Source: an uncultured Spirochaetota bacterium
GTDB lineage: Bacteria > Spirochaetota > Spirochaetia > Treponematales > Rectinemataceae
Length of the DNA: 57,964 nucleotides
Direction of reading: 5' to 3'
Assembly: GCA_903821875.1 (NCBI GenBank)
Contig: CAIJMU010000077.1
Span: forward strand, 1-57,964
Shown here: one piece after another, positions 44,697 to 53,181 of the stretch
Layout: each line of letters starts with the position of its first letter
Numbering within the stretch: position 1 is the first letter of the stretch
Notes under the pieces: generated by a model
The model's input: the letters and a program-made list of their open reading frames with translations, nothing else
What the model was told of the DNA's origin: nothing
Databases searched by the model: none
Made by a program: the position numbers and the translations under genes

Positions 44697-46651
44697 AGCA
44701 GGGACACCGGGTCCACGTCGACCTCGAGGCGGACCCCCGCAGGCGCCTTGTATCCGGAGAGGAGCCGCCCGATTTCGAGGTGGATGCCCCCCAGCGTCGG
44801 TGCCCGCACGATGAGCTGCCAGCGAGCGGTGCCGGCTACAAGGGCCAGGGGGCACTCGGCGGGGCCGAGGATCTCGGCGTCGGCCGGGAGGGTGGGCTGC
44901 AGGGCGGCCGCGAAGGCTGTCGCCGCCTCGGGAGCACGCTCACGTTCCCGTGCACGGAAGACAATCCTGATCAGCCGCGTGTAGGGAGGGAAGCCGAGCA
45001 TCCGCCTTGTGGCGAGCTCCTCGGTCTGGAAGCCTTCGACGTCGAGGGCGCGCCCCCGCGCGATCACCGGGCTGTCGGGGCGAAGGGTCTGGAGGATGAC
45101 GCGGCCGTCGGGGGAGAACCTCCCCGCCCTCCCGGCCACCTGCACGATGAGACTGAAGGTCCGTTCAGCCGCTCGGAAATCGGGCAGGCTCAGGGAGGAG
45201 TCGGCCATCACGATGCCGACAGTCTTCACGCGCGGGAAATTAAGGCCCTTGGCCACGATCTGAGTGCCCAGGAGCACATCGAGCCTTCCCTCGCGGAAGT
45301 CGTCGAGGGTCTTTTCGAGCTCGCCCTTCTTCGCGGTGGAGTCGGCGTCGAGGCGGCCGATGCGGAGTTCGGGAAAGAGCCGCGCTGATTCCTCCTCCAC
45401 CTGCTCGGTGCCGAAGCCCGACCAGCCGACGTCGAGCGATCCGCACTCGGGGCAGGAGCGCGGCGGCGGGATCCGATAGCCACAATAGTGACAGATGAGG
45501 GCGCCGCGGTCCTTGTGCCAGGTGAGCGACACCGAACAATGCCTGCAATTGATACCACCCCCACAGGTCCTGCAGCGGAAGAAGTGGGCGAAGCCGCGCC
45601 GGTTGAGGAAGAGGATCGACTGCCCGCCCTTCGCGTGGGTCTCGCGCACGGCCTGGGCCAGGCGTGCGGAGATCGGGCTGCCCTCGTCGCGCATGTCGAC
45701 CACCTCGATGGCAGGTACCGCGCCTCCGGCGAGCATCTTCGTAAGTCCGAGCTTCTCGATGGAGTGCGTCGACATGAGGCTCCAGGCCTCGGTGGAGGGG
45801 GTGGCAGAGCCCATCACGAGGCGGGCACCCGAAAGTGCGGCGCGCTTCATGGCGACCTGCCGCGCATGGTAGCGCGGCGCGTTCGAGGCCTTGTAGGAAC
45901 CCTCGTGCTCCTCGTCGATGATAATGAGGCCTAAATCAGGCAAAGGTGCAAAGACTGCACTCCTCGCCCCTATGACGATGGTCGCCTCGCCCCGGAGGAT
46001 GCGCCTCCATTCGGAGAGCCTGTTCGAGGGGGTAAGCCGCGAATGGAGGAGGGCGCAGCGCTCGCCGAAGCGGCTGCGTGCGGCTGCGACGACCTGCCCG
46101 GTCAGCGCGATCTCGGGCACGAGGTAGATGACCCCCCTCCCTGAGTCGAGGGTCCTCTCGGCGGCCTGGAGGAAAACCTCGGTCTTTCCCGAGCCGGTAA
46201 GGCCGTGGAGGTACCAGGTCCCGGCGGCCTTCGACGTTATGCGATCCAGCGCAACTGCCTGTTCGTCGGAGAGAGTGAGCGCTGCCTCCGTGATGCCGGG
46301 ATCGGTGGCGTCCCAGGCGGGGGGCTCGGTCTCGCGCCGCCCCGAGGGTATCATCGCCGCCAGGCACTCCCCCAGGCCTGCGAAGTACATGCCGGCCATC
46401 CAGCGCGCCAGGTCCACCTGGGCGGTCCCGAAGAGGGCCTCGGAGTCGATGCGCCGCGAGATAGCCTTGACCTGGGCTTCGGGAAGGTCACAACTATCAT
46501 GTTCTCCGACGACGTAGCCGGAAAGTTCACGCCGGCCAAAGGGTGCCGCGACACGCAGGCCCAGGGCCGCGGCCTTGTCCCCGGCCAGGTTTTTGTAGGT
46601 GAAGGTCCCCGCCAGGGGGATGTCGAAGGCGACCTCGACGAAGGCTGCCAT
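44693..46651 (-). CDS. priA: Primosomal replication restart helicase PriA
   Basis: A 652-aa superfamily 2 helicase. An N-terminal 3'-DNA-binding domain (residues 1-110) is followed by Walker A GLTGSGKTEVF, DEEH in the Walker B, SATPS and QVAGRAGR. The zinc-binding insert is visible as CRTCGGGINCRHC and CHYCGY...CPECG, giving eight cysteines. It reloads the replisome at stalled forks. The length is a little short for PriA. It is 16 bases downstream of the uracil-DNA glycosylase gene, so the two are probably a DNA-repair operon. Confidence 0.97.
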   Translation of the reverse strand: MAAFVEVAFDIPLAGTFTYKNLAGDKAAALGLRVAAPFGRRELSGYVVGEHDSCDLPEAQVKAISRRIDSEALFGTAQVDLARWMAGMYFAGLGECLAAMIPSGRRETEPPAWDATDPGITEAALTLSDEQAVALDRITSKAAGTWYLHGLTGSGKTEVFLQAAERTLDSGRGVIYLVPEIALTGQVVAAARSRFGERCALLHSRLTPSNRLSEWRRILRGEATIVIGARSAVFAPLPDLGLIIIDEEHEGSYKASNAPRYHARQVAMKRAALSGARLVMGSATPSTEAWSLMSTHSIEKLGLTKMLAGGAVPAIEVVDMRDEGSPISARLAQAVRETHAKGGQSILFLNRRGFAHFFRCRTCGGGINCRHCSVSLTWHKDRGALICHYCGYRIPPPRSCPECGSLDVGWSGFGTEQVEEESARLFPELRIGRLDADSTAKKGELEKTLDDFREGRLDVLLGTQIVAKGLNFPRVKTVGIVMADSSLSLPDFRAAERTFSLIVQVAGRAGRFSPDGRVILQTLRPDSPVIARGRALDVEGFQTEELATRRMLGFPPYTRLIRIVFRARERERAPEAATAFAAALQPTLPADAEILGPAECPLALVAGTARWQLIVRAPTLGGIHLEIGRLLSGYKAPAGVRLEVDVDPVSLL

Positions 46652-46667
46652 GCTCAGGATTCCATGC

Positions 46668-47438
46668 TCAGGCCGGCGGAAATGCGTCGTCGAGGCGGAA
46701 CTTGAGGGCCTTGAGGTCCTCCCAGGCTGGCCTCTTCAGGGACTCGTCGTGGAGGAGGGCGCTTGGGTGGTAGGTCGCCAGGAGGGGGATACCCCTGCGC
46801 TCGAACCACTTGCCCCGCAGCCTGCCGATGCCCTCCTCGCTGCCCAGGAGGGTCCCCGCCGCGACCCTGCCCAGGGCCAGGATGAAGGCAGGCATCAGGA
46901 CATCGATCTGCCGCTCGAGCCAGGGCAGGCAGGCCTCCCTCTCGTCCGTCGCCGGATCGCGGTTTCCCGGCGGCCTGCACTTCACGATGTTGGTAATGTA
47001 GCAATTGGTATCACGTGACAGGCCGATGGAAGTGAGCATCCTGTCGAGGAGCTGGCCGGCCGGACCGACGAAGGGCCTGCCCAGAGTGTCTTCCTCGGAC
47101 CCGGGTCCCTCGCCGACAACCAGGACCAGGGGCCGTGGAACGCCCTCGCCATAGGCGGCGTGGAGCCTGCCCGAGCCAAGCCTGCAGCGTGCGCAGGATG
47201 CGACCGCCTGGGCGTCGGAGAGGAGGTCCAGCTTGTCGTGCGGGCCTGCGCTCGCGGGAGCGACCCAGTCGGAGGCCCCGGAGGAAGAGCCGGAACCGGA
47301 ACTCCCTACGCGGGGACCACCCCAGCCGCTGTTCCCCTCTATGCCCGAAAGCCAGCCCTCCACGAGGGCAAGGGCCTCAGCGCGTGAGGGAAGGCCCTGG
47401 TCGCCGCCGCCTGCCCTGGGGTTTTCCAACTCTTTCAT
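46668..47438 (-). CDS. Uracil-DNA glycosylase, type 4 Fe-S family
   Basis: A 256-aa enzyme. The start at 47438 (MKELENPRAGGG) is chosen because upstream frame is not family-like. The C-terminal 170 residues hold the family 4 features: CARCRLGS (two Fe-S cysteines), GEGPGSEEDTLGRPFVGPAG (active-site loop), TNIVKCRPPGNRDP (third cysteine) and ATYHPSALL. The first 90 residues form a low-complexity Gly/Ser linker found in many family 4 enzymes. It removes uracil from DNA. It precedes priA. Confidence 0.9.
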   Translation of the reverse strand: MKELENPRAGGGDQGLPSRAEALALVEGWLSGIEGNSGWGGPRVGSSGSGSSSGASDWVAPASAGPHDKLDLLSDAQAVASCARCRLGSGRLHAAYGEGVPRPLVLVVGEGPGSEEDTLGRPFVGPAGQLLDRMLTSIGLSRDTNCYITNIVKCRPPGNRDPATDEREACLPWLERQIDVLMPAFILALGRVAAGTLLGSEEGIGRLRGKWFERRGIPLLATYHPSALLHDESLKRPAWEDLKALKFRLDDAFPPA

Positions 47439-47520
47439 CGCCCCGAAGGATACACGGCGCGGCCCCGGCCGGACAAGGGAAGGATGGACGAGCCGGTCCC
47501 GGGCCGCTATCATTGCCTGC

Positions 47521-47910
47521 ATGGATGTCCAGATACTGACGCTCTGCGATTTCGCCGAGGACTTCAATGGGAAGATGTGCATCACCGGCACCTTCGACAC
47601 CCTCCGCGTCGCCGACTTCTCCCACAACATGAGCACTTTTTCCATTGCCGCACGGGTAGCCTTCGACCAGGGCGAAGCGGGAAAGCAGGAGTTCAGCTTC
47701 GGCATCCGCGATGAGGAGGGCAAGGACCTCGTCCCCGAGATGAAGGGAGCCTTCCAGATCGGCGAGCGCCACAGCTTCATGGGAGCCTCCAACATCGTGC
47801 TTACACTGAACGGCGTCAGCTTCCATCGGCCGGGAATCTACTTTGTGTCCTTTTCCATCAACCAGAGCCACCTCAAGGCGATAGCCTTTTCGGTGGAAAA
47901 GGCCCTCTGA
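47521..47910 (+). CDS. Small conserved protein, DUF6941-like
   Basis: A 129-aa soluble protein with a beta-rich pattern (MDVQILTLCDFAEDFNGKM, then ITGTFDTL and GIYFVSFSIN), resembling the DUF6941 family of unknown function. No signal peptide. It is divergent from the glycosylase and 58 bases before the pirin gene. The family name is from memory of its N-terminal pattern. Function unknown. Confidence 0.72.
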   Translation: MDVQILTLCDFAEDFNGKMCITGTFDTLRVADFSHNMSTFSIAARVAFDQGEAGKQEFSFGIRDEEGKDLVPEMKGAFQIGERHSFMGASNIVLTLNGVSFHRPGIYFVSFSINQSHLKAIAFSVEKAL

Positions 47911-47968
47911 GGCTCGTATTCCGACCCTCCTCCTTGCCGGAGGAGGCCGCTTTTCGTACGTTTCCCCA

Positions 47969-48814
47969 ATGGACAGAGAACCAGCACTCATACGAAAGAG
48001 CCAGCCGACCATGGAAGGCGCGGGCGTCCGGCTCAGGCGCGCCTTCGGACACGGGGACAGCGAGCGTGTCGACCCCTTTCTCATGCTCGACGACTTCCGG
48101 GGTGACAGGCCCGCCGACTACCAGCGGGGCTTCCCCTGGCACCCGCACCGTGGCATCGAGACGATCACCTACATGCTCGCAGGACAGGTCGAGCACCAGG
48201 ACAGCCTTGGAAACAAGGGAGTAATTGGTACTGGTGACGTCCAGTGGATGACCGCGGGACGGGGCATCATCCACCAGGAGATGCCCGTGGGCTCGGAAGG
48301 GGGCCGCATGGGGGGCTTCCAGCTCTGGGCCAACCTGCCCGCCCGCGACAAGATGATGGGGCCGCGCTACCAGGACATCGCCGCATCGGCGATTCCCGAA
48401 CGCGTGCTGGCCGATGGCAGCCGGGTGCGTGTCATCGCCGGCGCCTTCGATGGTCTCACCGGCCCGGTCGAGGGGATCGTAACGAACCCCGACTACCTCG
48501 ACCTCGAGCTCGCGCCGGGGGCGGACCTGCGCCACCGCGTGGAGCCCGGCAAGTCGGCCTTCGTCTACGTCTTTGGAGGAGAGGGACGCATCGGGGAAGG
48601 TCCTGTCGTGGGAGACTCGAGCATCGTCTTCCTCGGCAGCGGCGATTCAGTGCGGCTGCGCGCCACGGGCTCAGTGCCCTTCCGCCTCCTCCTCTGCGCA
48701 GGGATGGGCCTGGGCGAACCGGTGGCCTGGCACGGACCAATTGTGATGAATACCCAGGCGGAGATCGAGCTGGCCTTCAGGCAGCTGGACGAAGGGACCT
48801 TTCTCGGGGGCTGA
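47969..48814 (+). CDS. Pirin-family protein
   Basis: A 281-aa double cupin. The N-terminal cupin holds the pirin metal site: FPWHPHRGIETITYML gives two histidines, and HQDSLGNKGVIGTGDVQWM followed by GIIHQEMP supplies the third and a glutamate. Bacterial pirins are iron-binding, some with quercetin dioxygenase activity and others acting as redox regulators. No operon partner gives more detail. Confidence 0.92.
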   Translation: MDREPALIRKSQPTMEGAGVRLRRAFGHGDSERVDPFLMLDDFRGDRPADYQRGFPWHPHRGIETITYMLAGQVEHQDSLGNKGVIGTGDVQWMTAGRGIIHQEMPVGSEGGRMGGFQLWANLPARDKMMGPRYQDIAASAIPERVLADGSRVRVIAGAFDGLTGPVEGIVTNPDYLDLELAPGADLRHRVEPGKSAFVYVFGGEGRIGEGPVVGDSSIVFLGSGDSVRLRATGSVPFRLLLCAGMGLGEPVAWHGPIVMNTQAEIELAFRQLDEGTFLGG

Positions 48815-48850
48815 GGGGCGGGCCCAGCCTGGCGGCAAAGGTATCGCCTG

Positions 48851-49933
48851 CTAGTCCCCGCTTTTCTCGTACTCCCCGACCAGTTCGTCCACGAGGGTCT
48901 GGACCGGAACGATGTGGTCAACCCTGCCCACGTTGGCGCCAGCGAAGGCAAAGCCGTGTTCGAGCCGGCCCTTCTGCGCATTGATGAGGGCGAGCGAAAT
49001 GCAGTAGGGGGCCTTCTCGTAGTCGCAGGTAACGATGCAGTGGTAGGGGCAGGAGAAGGGCTGCTTTTTGCCAGCCTCGACCTCTTTGATGAAGCCGTTG
49101 CGGATCGCGCGGCCGGGCATTCCCACAGGGCTCGTGATGATGGCAAGGTCCTCCTCCTTGGCTTTCACGAAGGCTTCCTTGAAGGCGGCTGACGCGTCGC
49201 ACTCGTCGGTTGCCACAAAACGGGTAGCCATCTGCACTCCTGATGCGCCGAGTTCGAGGAATTGGCGGATGTCCCCGCCGGTGTAGATCCCGCCACCCGC
49301 GATCACGGGGATGGGATGACCGGCCTTTTCCTCGAAGGGCTTCACGGCCGCGACGACTTCGGGGACTATTTTCTCGAGGCTGAAGGCCGGGTCGGCAAGG
49401 TCCTGTGCCCTGTAGCCGAGGTGGCCGCCGGCCTTCGGGCCCTCCACGACGAAGGCGTCCGGGAGCACGCCGTACTTGTCGAGCCAGCGCTTGGCGATAA
49501 GGGCCGCAGCCCGGCCTGAAGAAACAATTGGTACTGCCTTGGTATGCGTGCCCTTGGTGAATTCGGGAAGGTTCATGGGGAGTCCAGCGCCGGAGAAGAT
49601 GATGTCGACGCCCTCCTCCACCGCCGTCTTCACCAGGTCGGTGAAGTTCCGGAGGGCGACCATGATATTGACGCCAATGATACCCGTTGAAAGCTCGCGG
49701 GCCCGGCGTATCTCGCGGCGGAGGCCGCGGATGCTCGCCCCGAGGAAGTCGGTGAAGCCGTCCGGCTCGAAGAGCCCGACACCTGCTGCCGCGATGACAC
49801 CGATTCCGCCGGCATTGGCTGTGGCAGCGGCAAGTCCGGACAGGGAAATGCCGATGCCCATGCCACCCTGCACGATGGGGACCCTGGCGAAAAGGTCGCC
49901 GATGGCGAGCCCCTTAAGTGCATGATTCTTCAT
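48851..49933 (-). CDS. Nitronate monooxygenase / FabK-like FMN enzyme
   Basis: A 360-aa TIM-barrel flavoprotein; AAGGAG precedes the ATG at 49933. Features are VPIVQGGMGIGIS at the start, GAGLPMNLPEF, KAGGHLG, GGGIYTGGDIRQFLELGA and GVQMATRF, the FMN-phosphate site of the nitronate monooxygenase/enoyl-ACP reductase II family. The C-terminal third has a cysteine-rich segment (FSCPYHCIVTCDYE) not typical of small members, which could bind metal or an Fe-S cluster. The substrate is uncertain. Confidence 0.85.
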   Translation of the reverse strand: MKNHALKGLAIGDLFARVPIVQGGMGIGISLSGLAAATANAGGIGVIAAAGVGLFEPDGFTDFLGASIRGLRREIRRARELSTGIIGVNIMVALRNFTDLVKTAVEEGVDIIFSGAGLPMNLPEFTKGTHTKAVPIVSSGRAAALIAKRWLDKYGVLPDAFVVEGPKAGGHLGYRAQDLADPAFSLEKIVPEVVAAVKPFEEKAGHPIPVIAGGGIYTGGDIRQFLELGASGVQMATRFVATDECDASAAFKEAFVKAKEEDLAIITSPVGMPGRAIRNGFIKEVEAGKKQPFSCPYHCIVTCDYEKAPYCISLALINAQKGRLEHGFAFAGANVGRVDHIVPVQTLVDELVGEYEKSGD

Positions 49934-50173
49934 CACCGCTCCTTGAAAGCAGACAACATTACACACTTCGACATTTTGTCAGTCTCAAGGTTGCGGCAAG
50001 GGGGGAGGAATCCCAAGGATTTCATGGATGGGGCTGGAATGACTCGAAGAGGCGCTGCCGGAGGTGGACCCCGACAGAGCTGGCCCTGCAGTCCCTCTCT
50101 TGGAAAATCCAGCAAAATCCGGGATGATGCGGGGAATCGGGACCCAGGAGTCCCGCCCACGGAGGATCCTTCC

Positions 50174-50719
50174 ATGAAATGCTTTGTTCCCCTCGCTGCC
50201 GCTTTGCTGTGTCTCACGTTTGCTGTCGCCTGTAGCCGCAGTCAGAGCCAGCCCCTGGTCACTCCGGCCGCCGCTACTGGAGTCGCCGCTTCTACTGGAG
50301 GCGCCTCCTCGCCCGCAGCGCCACAATCACTGCCCTCCCTCTCGGCGACAGCAGCCACCAAGGAAGCTCTTATCGATGCCGGCAACGCCGCCATGGATGC
50401 CCAGCGCTTTGCCGAAGCGATCATCGCCTACCAGGGGGCCCTCGACCTTGACCCCTCCAATGTCGATGTCCGCACCGACATGGGCACCTGCTATCGCAGC
50501 GTCGGCCAGTCGGAGCGGGCCCTCGCGGAGTACCAGAAGGGTCTCGCCGTCAATCCCAGGCATCCGAACGCCAACCGCAACAGCGGGATAGTCCTCGCCT
50601 ACGACCTGAAGCGGCCGGCCGAAGCAGTCAAGGCCTTCCAGAAGTACCTCGAAGTCTGGCCCCAGGCCCCCGATGTGGCCCAGATCCTCGCAATGATCCA
50701 GGAGCAGAAGGGGAAGTGA
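50174..50719 (+). CDS. TPR-repeat putative lipoprotein
   Basis: A 181-aa protein, GGAGG upstream. The signal LAAALLCLTFAVAC ends in a loose lipobox, so Cys20 would be acylated and the protein membrane-anchored. A Pro/Ala/Ser linker follows, then two to three TPR motifs from about residue 63 (AIIAYQGALDLDPSNVDVRT, ALAEYQKGLAVNPRHPNANR, AVKAFQKYLEVWP). A scaffold role is likely; the partner is unknown. Confidence 0.82.
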   Translation: MKCFVPLAAALLCLTFAVACSRSQSQPLVTPAAATGVAASTGGASSPAAPQSLPSLSATAATKEALIDAGNAAMDAQRFAEAIIAYQGALDLDPSNVDVRTDMGTCYRSVGQSERALAEYQKGLAVNPRHPNANRNSGIVLAYDLKRPAEAVKAFQKYLEVWPQAPDVAQILAMIQEQKGK

Positions 50720-50888
50720 GGGCTCGAAAGCCAGGGGCGAGCAGCCAAAGGCGATCTGGGGATATGCCAGCCTGAAGACGATGATGGGGACCGAGCCTCC
50801 GAACAGGAAGGAAACTCAGGCGGGATAAGACCCTTCGGGCCTGCCCAGGAGATAGATATCGCTGTCTCACCCTTCCATACTGGACGCA

Positions 50889-51115
50889 CATAGTGTGGTG
50901 CTCAACAGCGAGGCGATGGATGTCCTTGCCTACATGACCTGTCTACGCAGGTCGAGGTCGGGGTTTCGGAGGGGCTGAAACACGACAGCTCGATCCACTG
51001 CGATGAACTCGTCAGCATTCCGAAGTCCATGTTGACGGACTACCTCGGTCACCTGTCGGACGAAATGATCGATCATGATGCCAGGCGGCGAAGCCGGCGA
51101 TCATCATGTCACTAA
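50889..51115 (+). pseudogene. Degraded MazF/PemK-type toxin gene
   Basis: The frame from 50945 reads [20 protein letters not shown] then [15 protein letters not shown], which resembles the C-terminal half of a MazF/PemK ribonuclease, ending at 51115. The upstream part ([15 protein letters not shown] from about 50892) is in another frame, one base out of register, and no start is visible. The rest of the 50720-51189 gap shows only a hairpin GCCTGCC/GGCAGGC near 51117-51140. Confidence 0.55.
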
Positions 51116-51144
51116 GCCTGCCTGGGAGTCCGGGCAGGCAAGAC

Positions 51145-51173
51145 TTGAACCCTGTATATACATAGAGTATACT
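51145..51173 (+). promoter_or_regulatory. mazEF promoter with overlapping palindromes
   Basis: TTGAAC (51145-51150), 17 bases and TATACT (51168-51173) form the promoter. The 8-bp palindromes GTATATAC (51154-51161) and AGTATACT (51166-51173) overlap it and suit autoregulation by MazE. Confidence 0.65.
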
Positions 51174-51189
51174 CCATCTGGAGGCAGCG

Positions 51190-51426
51190 ATGGAAGCCGT
51201 GATGAGGAAGTGGGGCAATAGCCTTGGACTGAGGATTCCTGGGCTTTTGGCCAAGGATCTTGACCTGAAAGAGGGATCGCATGTGGAAATCCGGCAAGAG
51301 GATAATCGGATAGTCATTATTCCAGTCAGGAAGACCGATCTGAAAGAGCTGCTCTCAAGAGTCACCAAAGACAATATCCATGCTGAGACAGACACGGGAA
51401 CTCCGGTCGGGAATGAAGCATGGTGA
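51190..51426 (+). CDS. mazE: MazE antitoxin (AbrB/SpoVT fold)
   Basis: A 78-aa protein with GGAGG upstream. The N-terminal swapped-hairpin DNA-binding domain is clear (VMRKWGNSLGLRIPG, then VEIRQEDNRIVIIPV). The acidic C-terminal tail would wrap the toxin. It overlaps mazF by seven bases. It would neutralise MazF and repress the promoter through the palindromes just upstream. Confidence 0.92.
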   Translation: MEAVMRKWGNSLGLRIPGLLAKDLDLKEGSHVEIRQEDNRIVIIPVRKTDLKELLSRVTKDNIHAETDTGTPVGNEAW

Positions 51427-51767
51427 AGAAGGAATACGTTCCCGATCGGGGAGACCTGGTATGGCTCAATTTCACGCCCCAGGCTGGACATGAACAGAGG
51501 GGAAAGCGGCCCGCGCTCATCCTCTCCCCAAGGGCGTATAACAAGAAAGTCCATCTGGCTCTGGTGTGCCCGATAACCAGTACAGAAAAGGGATATCCCT
51601 TCGAGGTAAGGATTGAGGGAAAGAAAGTCAAGGGATCGGTCCTTTCCGACCAGGTAAAAAGCCTTGATTGGACGGTACGGGATATCGGCTATATCGAAAA
51701 GTGCGACACCGAAGCATTCGAACAAGTACTGGGGAATATAAGGGCTTTGATTGTTGGGGATGAGTGA
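51420..51767 (+). CDS. mazF: MazF endoribonuclease toxin
   Basis: A 115-aa toxin of the MazF/PemK fold. GDLVWLNFTPQAGHEQRGKRP holds the loop and catalytic arginine; LVCPITSTEKGYPFEV holds the conserved threonine and serine region; the C-terminal helix is LGNIRALIV. It cleaves mRNA at short sequences and is blocked by MazE. The gene looks complete. The second toxin remnant lies just upstream. Confidence 0.93.
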   Translation: MVKKEYVPDRGDLVWLNFTPQAGHEQRGKRPALILSPRAYNKKVHLALVCPITSTEKGYPFEVRIEGKKVKGSVLSDQVKSLDWTVRDIGYIEKCDTEAFEQVLGNIRALIVGDE

Positions 51768-51800
51768 TTGTCGGTTGTCTTGCCCACCAAGAAACAGTAA

Positions 51801-52001
51801 TCAGTCTAGCGCTCCTTTGGCAGGGAGTCCCTTACTTTCCGAGAAGTCGATGTTTGCGGCTAAGTTCGGTGACATCGGCTTGAGGTTGGTTTCTTTGTCA
51901 TTCAGAATGCTGGTCAACTCCTGCACCCACAGGGGGTGGTCGGAGTTAAGTCCCCGTTTCCTGAGCCATGTGCCTCGCCTGTGCGATGCTATCGCAACCG
52001 C
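51801..52001 (-). pseudogene. Fragment of an unrecognised gene
   Basis: An open minus-strand stretch of 66 codons, bounded by stops, with protein-like composition (HPLWVQELTSILNDKETNLK, then a PNLAANIDF segment) and no ATG near its 5' end. The only in-frame start codons are internal. It is probably a truncated gene. The remaining bases between mazF and 52021 show nothing else. Confidence 0.35.
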
Positions 52002-52020
52002 CTAGGTTCAAAGTACCAGC

Positions 52021-52401
52021 TTAGTGCTGCTGCCCGGAATAATATTTAAGTAGCTCATCTTGTTCCGCCCTCCTTGTGGCTAATACTACCTTGATTTCTC
52101 TTGTACTCTGTTTTCCGGTCTTCGCCGACTTCGGCGGTCGATACAATTCAGTGATATCAAAAAGCATGCTGATGAGTTCGTCCCAAGGCTCGCAGGAATC
52201 CTTGCCGAGACTCTTGGCATATTCGATGAACTGCTGTTCAGCCTCACGGTCGAACCACAAATAGCTATAGCAGGCACCGTCTGCTTGATCGACTACGTGG
52301 GCAATATTGACCCCATTGGCCAGCAGATCAGCAGCGAGGCCTATGCCAGAATGTCCTTCGAATGTTTGTACTTTTGCGAGCGTATATGCCGCAGTCTTCA
52401 T
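52021..52401 (-). CDS. Hypothetical protein divergent from S24 repressor, 126 aa
   Basis: GGGAGG and a perfect 17-base-spaced promoter precede the ATG at 52401. The protein (MKTAAYTLAKVQTFEGHSGI..., then ANGVNIAHVVDQADGACYSY, WFDREAEQQFIEYAKSLGK) is soluble, 126 aa, with a Lys-rich C-terminal third. I recognise no domain. Its position opposite a CI-like repressor, with operator-like palindromes between them, suggests it is the target of repression, perhaps a mobile-element or defence function. Confidence 0.7.
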   Translation of the reverse strand: MKTAAYTLAKVQTFEGHSGIGLAADLLANGVNIAHVVDQADGACYSYLWFDREAEQQFIEYAKSLGKDSCEPWDELISMLFDITELYRPPKSAKTGKQSTREIKVVLATRRAEQDELLKYYSGQQH

Positions 52402-52433
52402 GTGACTCCTCCCTTTTTGTAGCCCAAAGCTAT

Positions 52434-52512
52434 TGGATATCCATTATAAGCTTCATATGGAATCCTTGCAAGGAATAATATATCCATATGGCATCTTTTT
52501 GTAAGTTATAAT
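52434..52512. promoter_or_regulatory. Divergent promoters and palindromic operators
   Basis: On the minus strand TTGCAA (52466-52471), 17 bases and TATAAT (52443-52448) drive the 126-aa gene. On the plus strand TATAAT (52507-52512) is only 7 bases before the repressor ATG and has a poor -35. Perfect palindromes TGGATATCCA (52434-52443), CCTTGCAAGG (52464-52473) and CCATATGG (52484-52491) overlap both promoters. Confidence 0.7.
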
Positions 52513-52518
52513 CGAAGG

Positions 52519-53175
52519 ATGAACTTTTGGGACGTAATTCGAGACGAGATAAAGGCCCAAGGCACAACCCAAGAGTGGGTGGCGGCTAAATCCGGTATCT
52601 CCTATGACACAATAAAAGGCTGGATCTCCAAGAACCGGCTTCCCCGTCTGGACCAGGCGAAGGTCATCGCCGATTCACTCAATCTCTCCCTCGACGCCAT
52701 CCTTGCCGGCAAAGCCCTCCACACCTTCGTCATTCCCGTGCAGGATTACTCTCCCAACAGTGAAGCGATAGCTATACCGATTCTCGATCACAAGGTGGTC
52801 CCGGGGACGGAACTAGATGTACCCGGCAGCCTTAAGGTGATAGGAAGCCTTCCTTTCATGAGGAAGCTGCTCCGTGGGGCCTTGCCAGCGGAAGCTAGGG
52901 CCCTTGAGATTCGCGGCGACGCAATGACCGGGTTAGGGCTGTTTGGCGGAGACATGGTTGTCTTCCAGCCTGGGCTCGTGGAGGAGGATGGGATTTACGT
53001 CATCCAGGTCGATATGCTTCTGCTGGTAAAGCGTATCTACTTCGATCGGATCGCCCGGAATATCCACATCATGTCCGAGAACGAGCGCTATCCTGACAAG
53101 ATTGAGCCACTCGACGCACAAGCTGTGCGCTTAATCGGCAGGGTTCTGGCTTGGGTCCACGTCCATCAGCGCTGA
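52519..53175 (+). CDS. CI/LexA-type repressor lacking the catalytic serine
   Basis: A 218-aa phage-repressor-like protein. Residues 1-65 form an XRE helix-turn-helix (TTQEWVAAKSGISYDTIKGW). The C-terminal half is an S24 peptidase fold, but the site that normally reads GDSM is GDAM, with alanine for the catalytic serine. The lysine strand (LLLVKRIYF) is kept. It therefore should not self-cleave on DNA damage. The -10 box ends 6 bases before the ATG, so its mRNA is probably leaderless, as for lambda cI from PRM. Confidence 0.88.
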   Translation: MNFWDVIRDEIKAQGTTQEWVAAKSGISYDTIKGWISKNRLPRLDQAKVIADSLNLSLDAILAGKALHTFVIPVQDYSPNSEAIAIPILDHKVVPGTELDVPGSLKVIGSLPFMRKLLRGALPAEARALEIRGDAMTGLGLFGGDMVVFQPGLVEEDGIYVIQVDMLLLVKRIYFDRIARNIHIMSENERYPDKIEPLDAQAVRLIGRVLAWVHVHQR

Positions 53176-53181
53176 AGAACG

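Noticed and set aside
51117-51160. Possible tRNA or tRNA remnant, from the stretch GACTTGAACCC and a 7-bp stem
   Set aside because: The complement has a T-loop-like string, but the T stem has a mismatch and no anticodon or D arm can be folded. The bases are better explained as the mazEF promoter and a hairpin.
52519-53175. LexA, the SOS repressor
   Set aside because: The DNA-binding domain is XRE-like rather than LexA-like, and the catalytic serine is missing.
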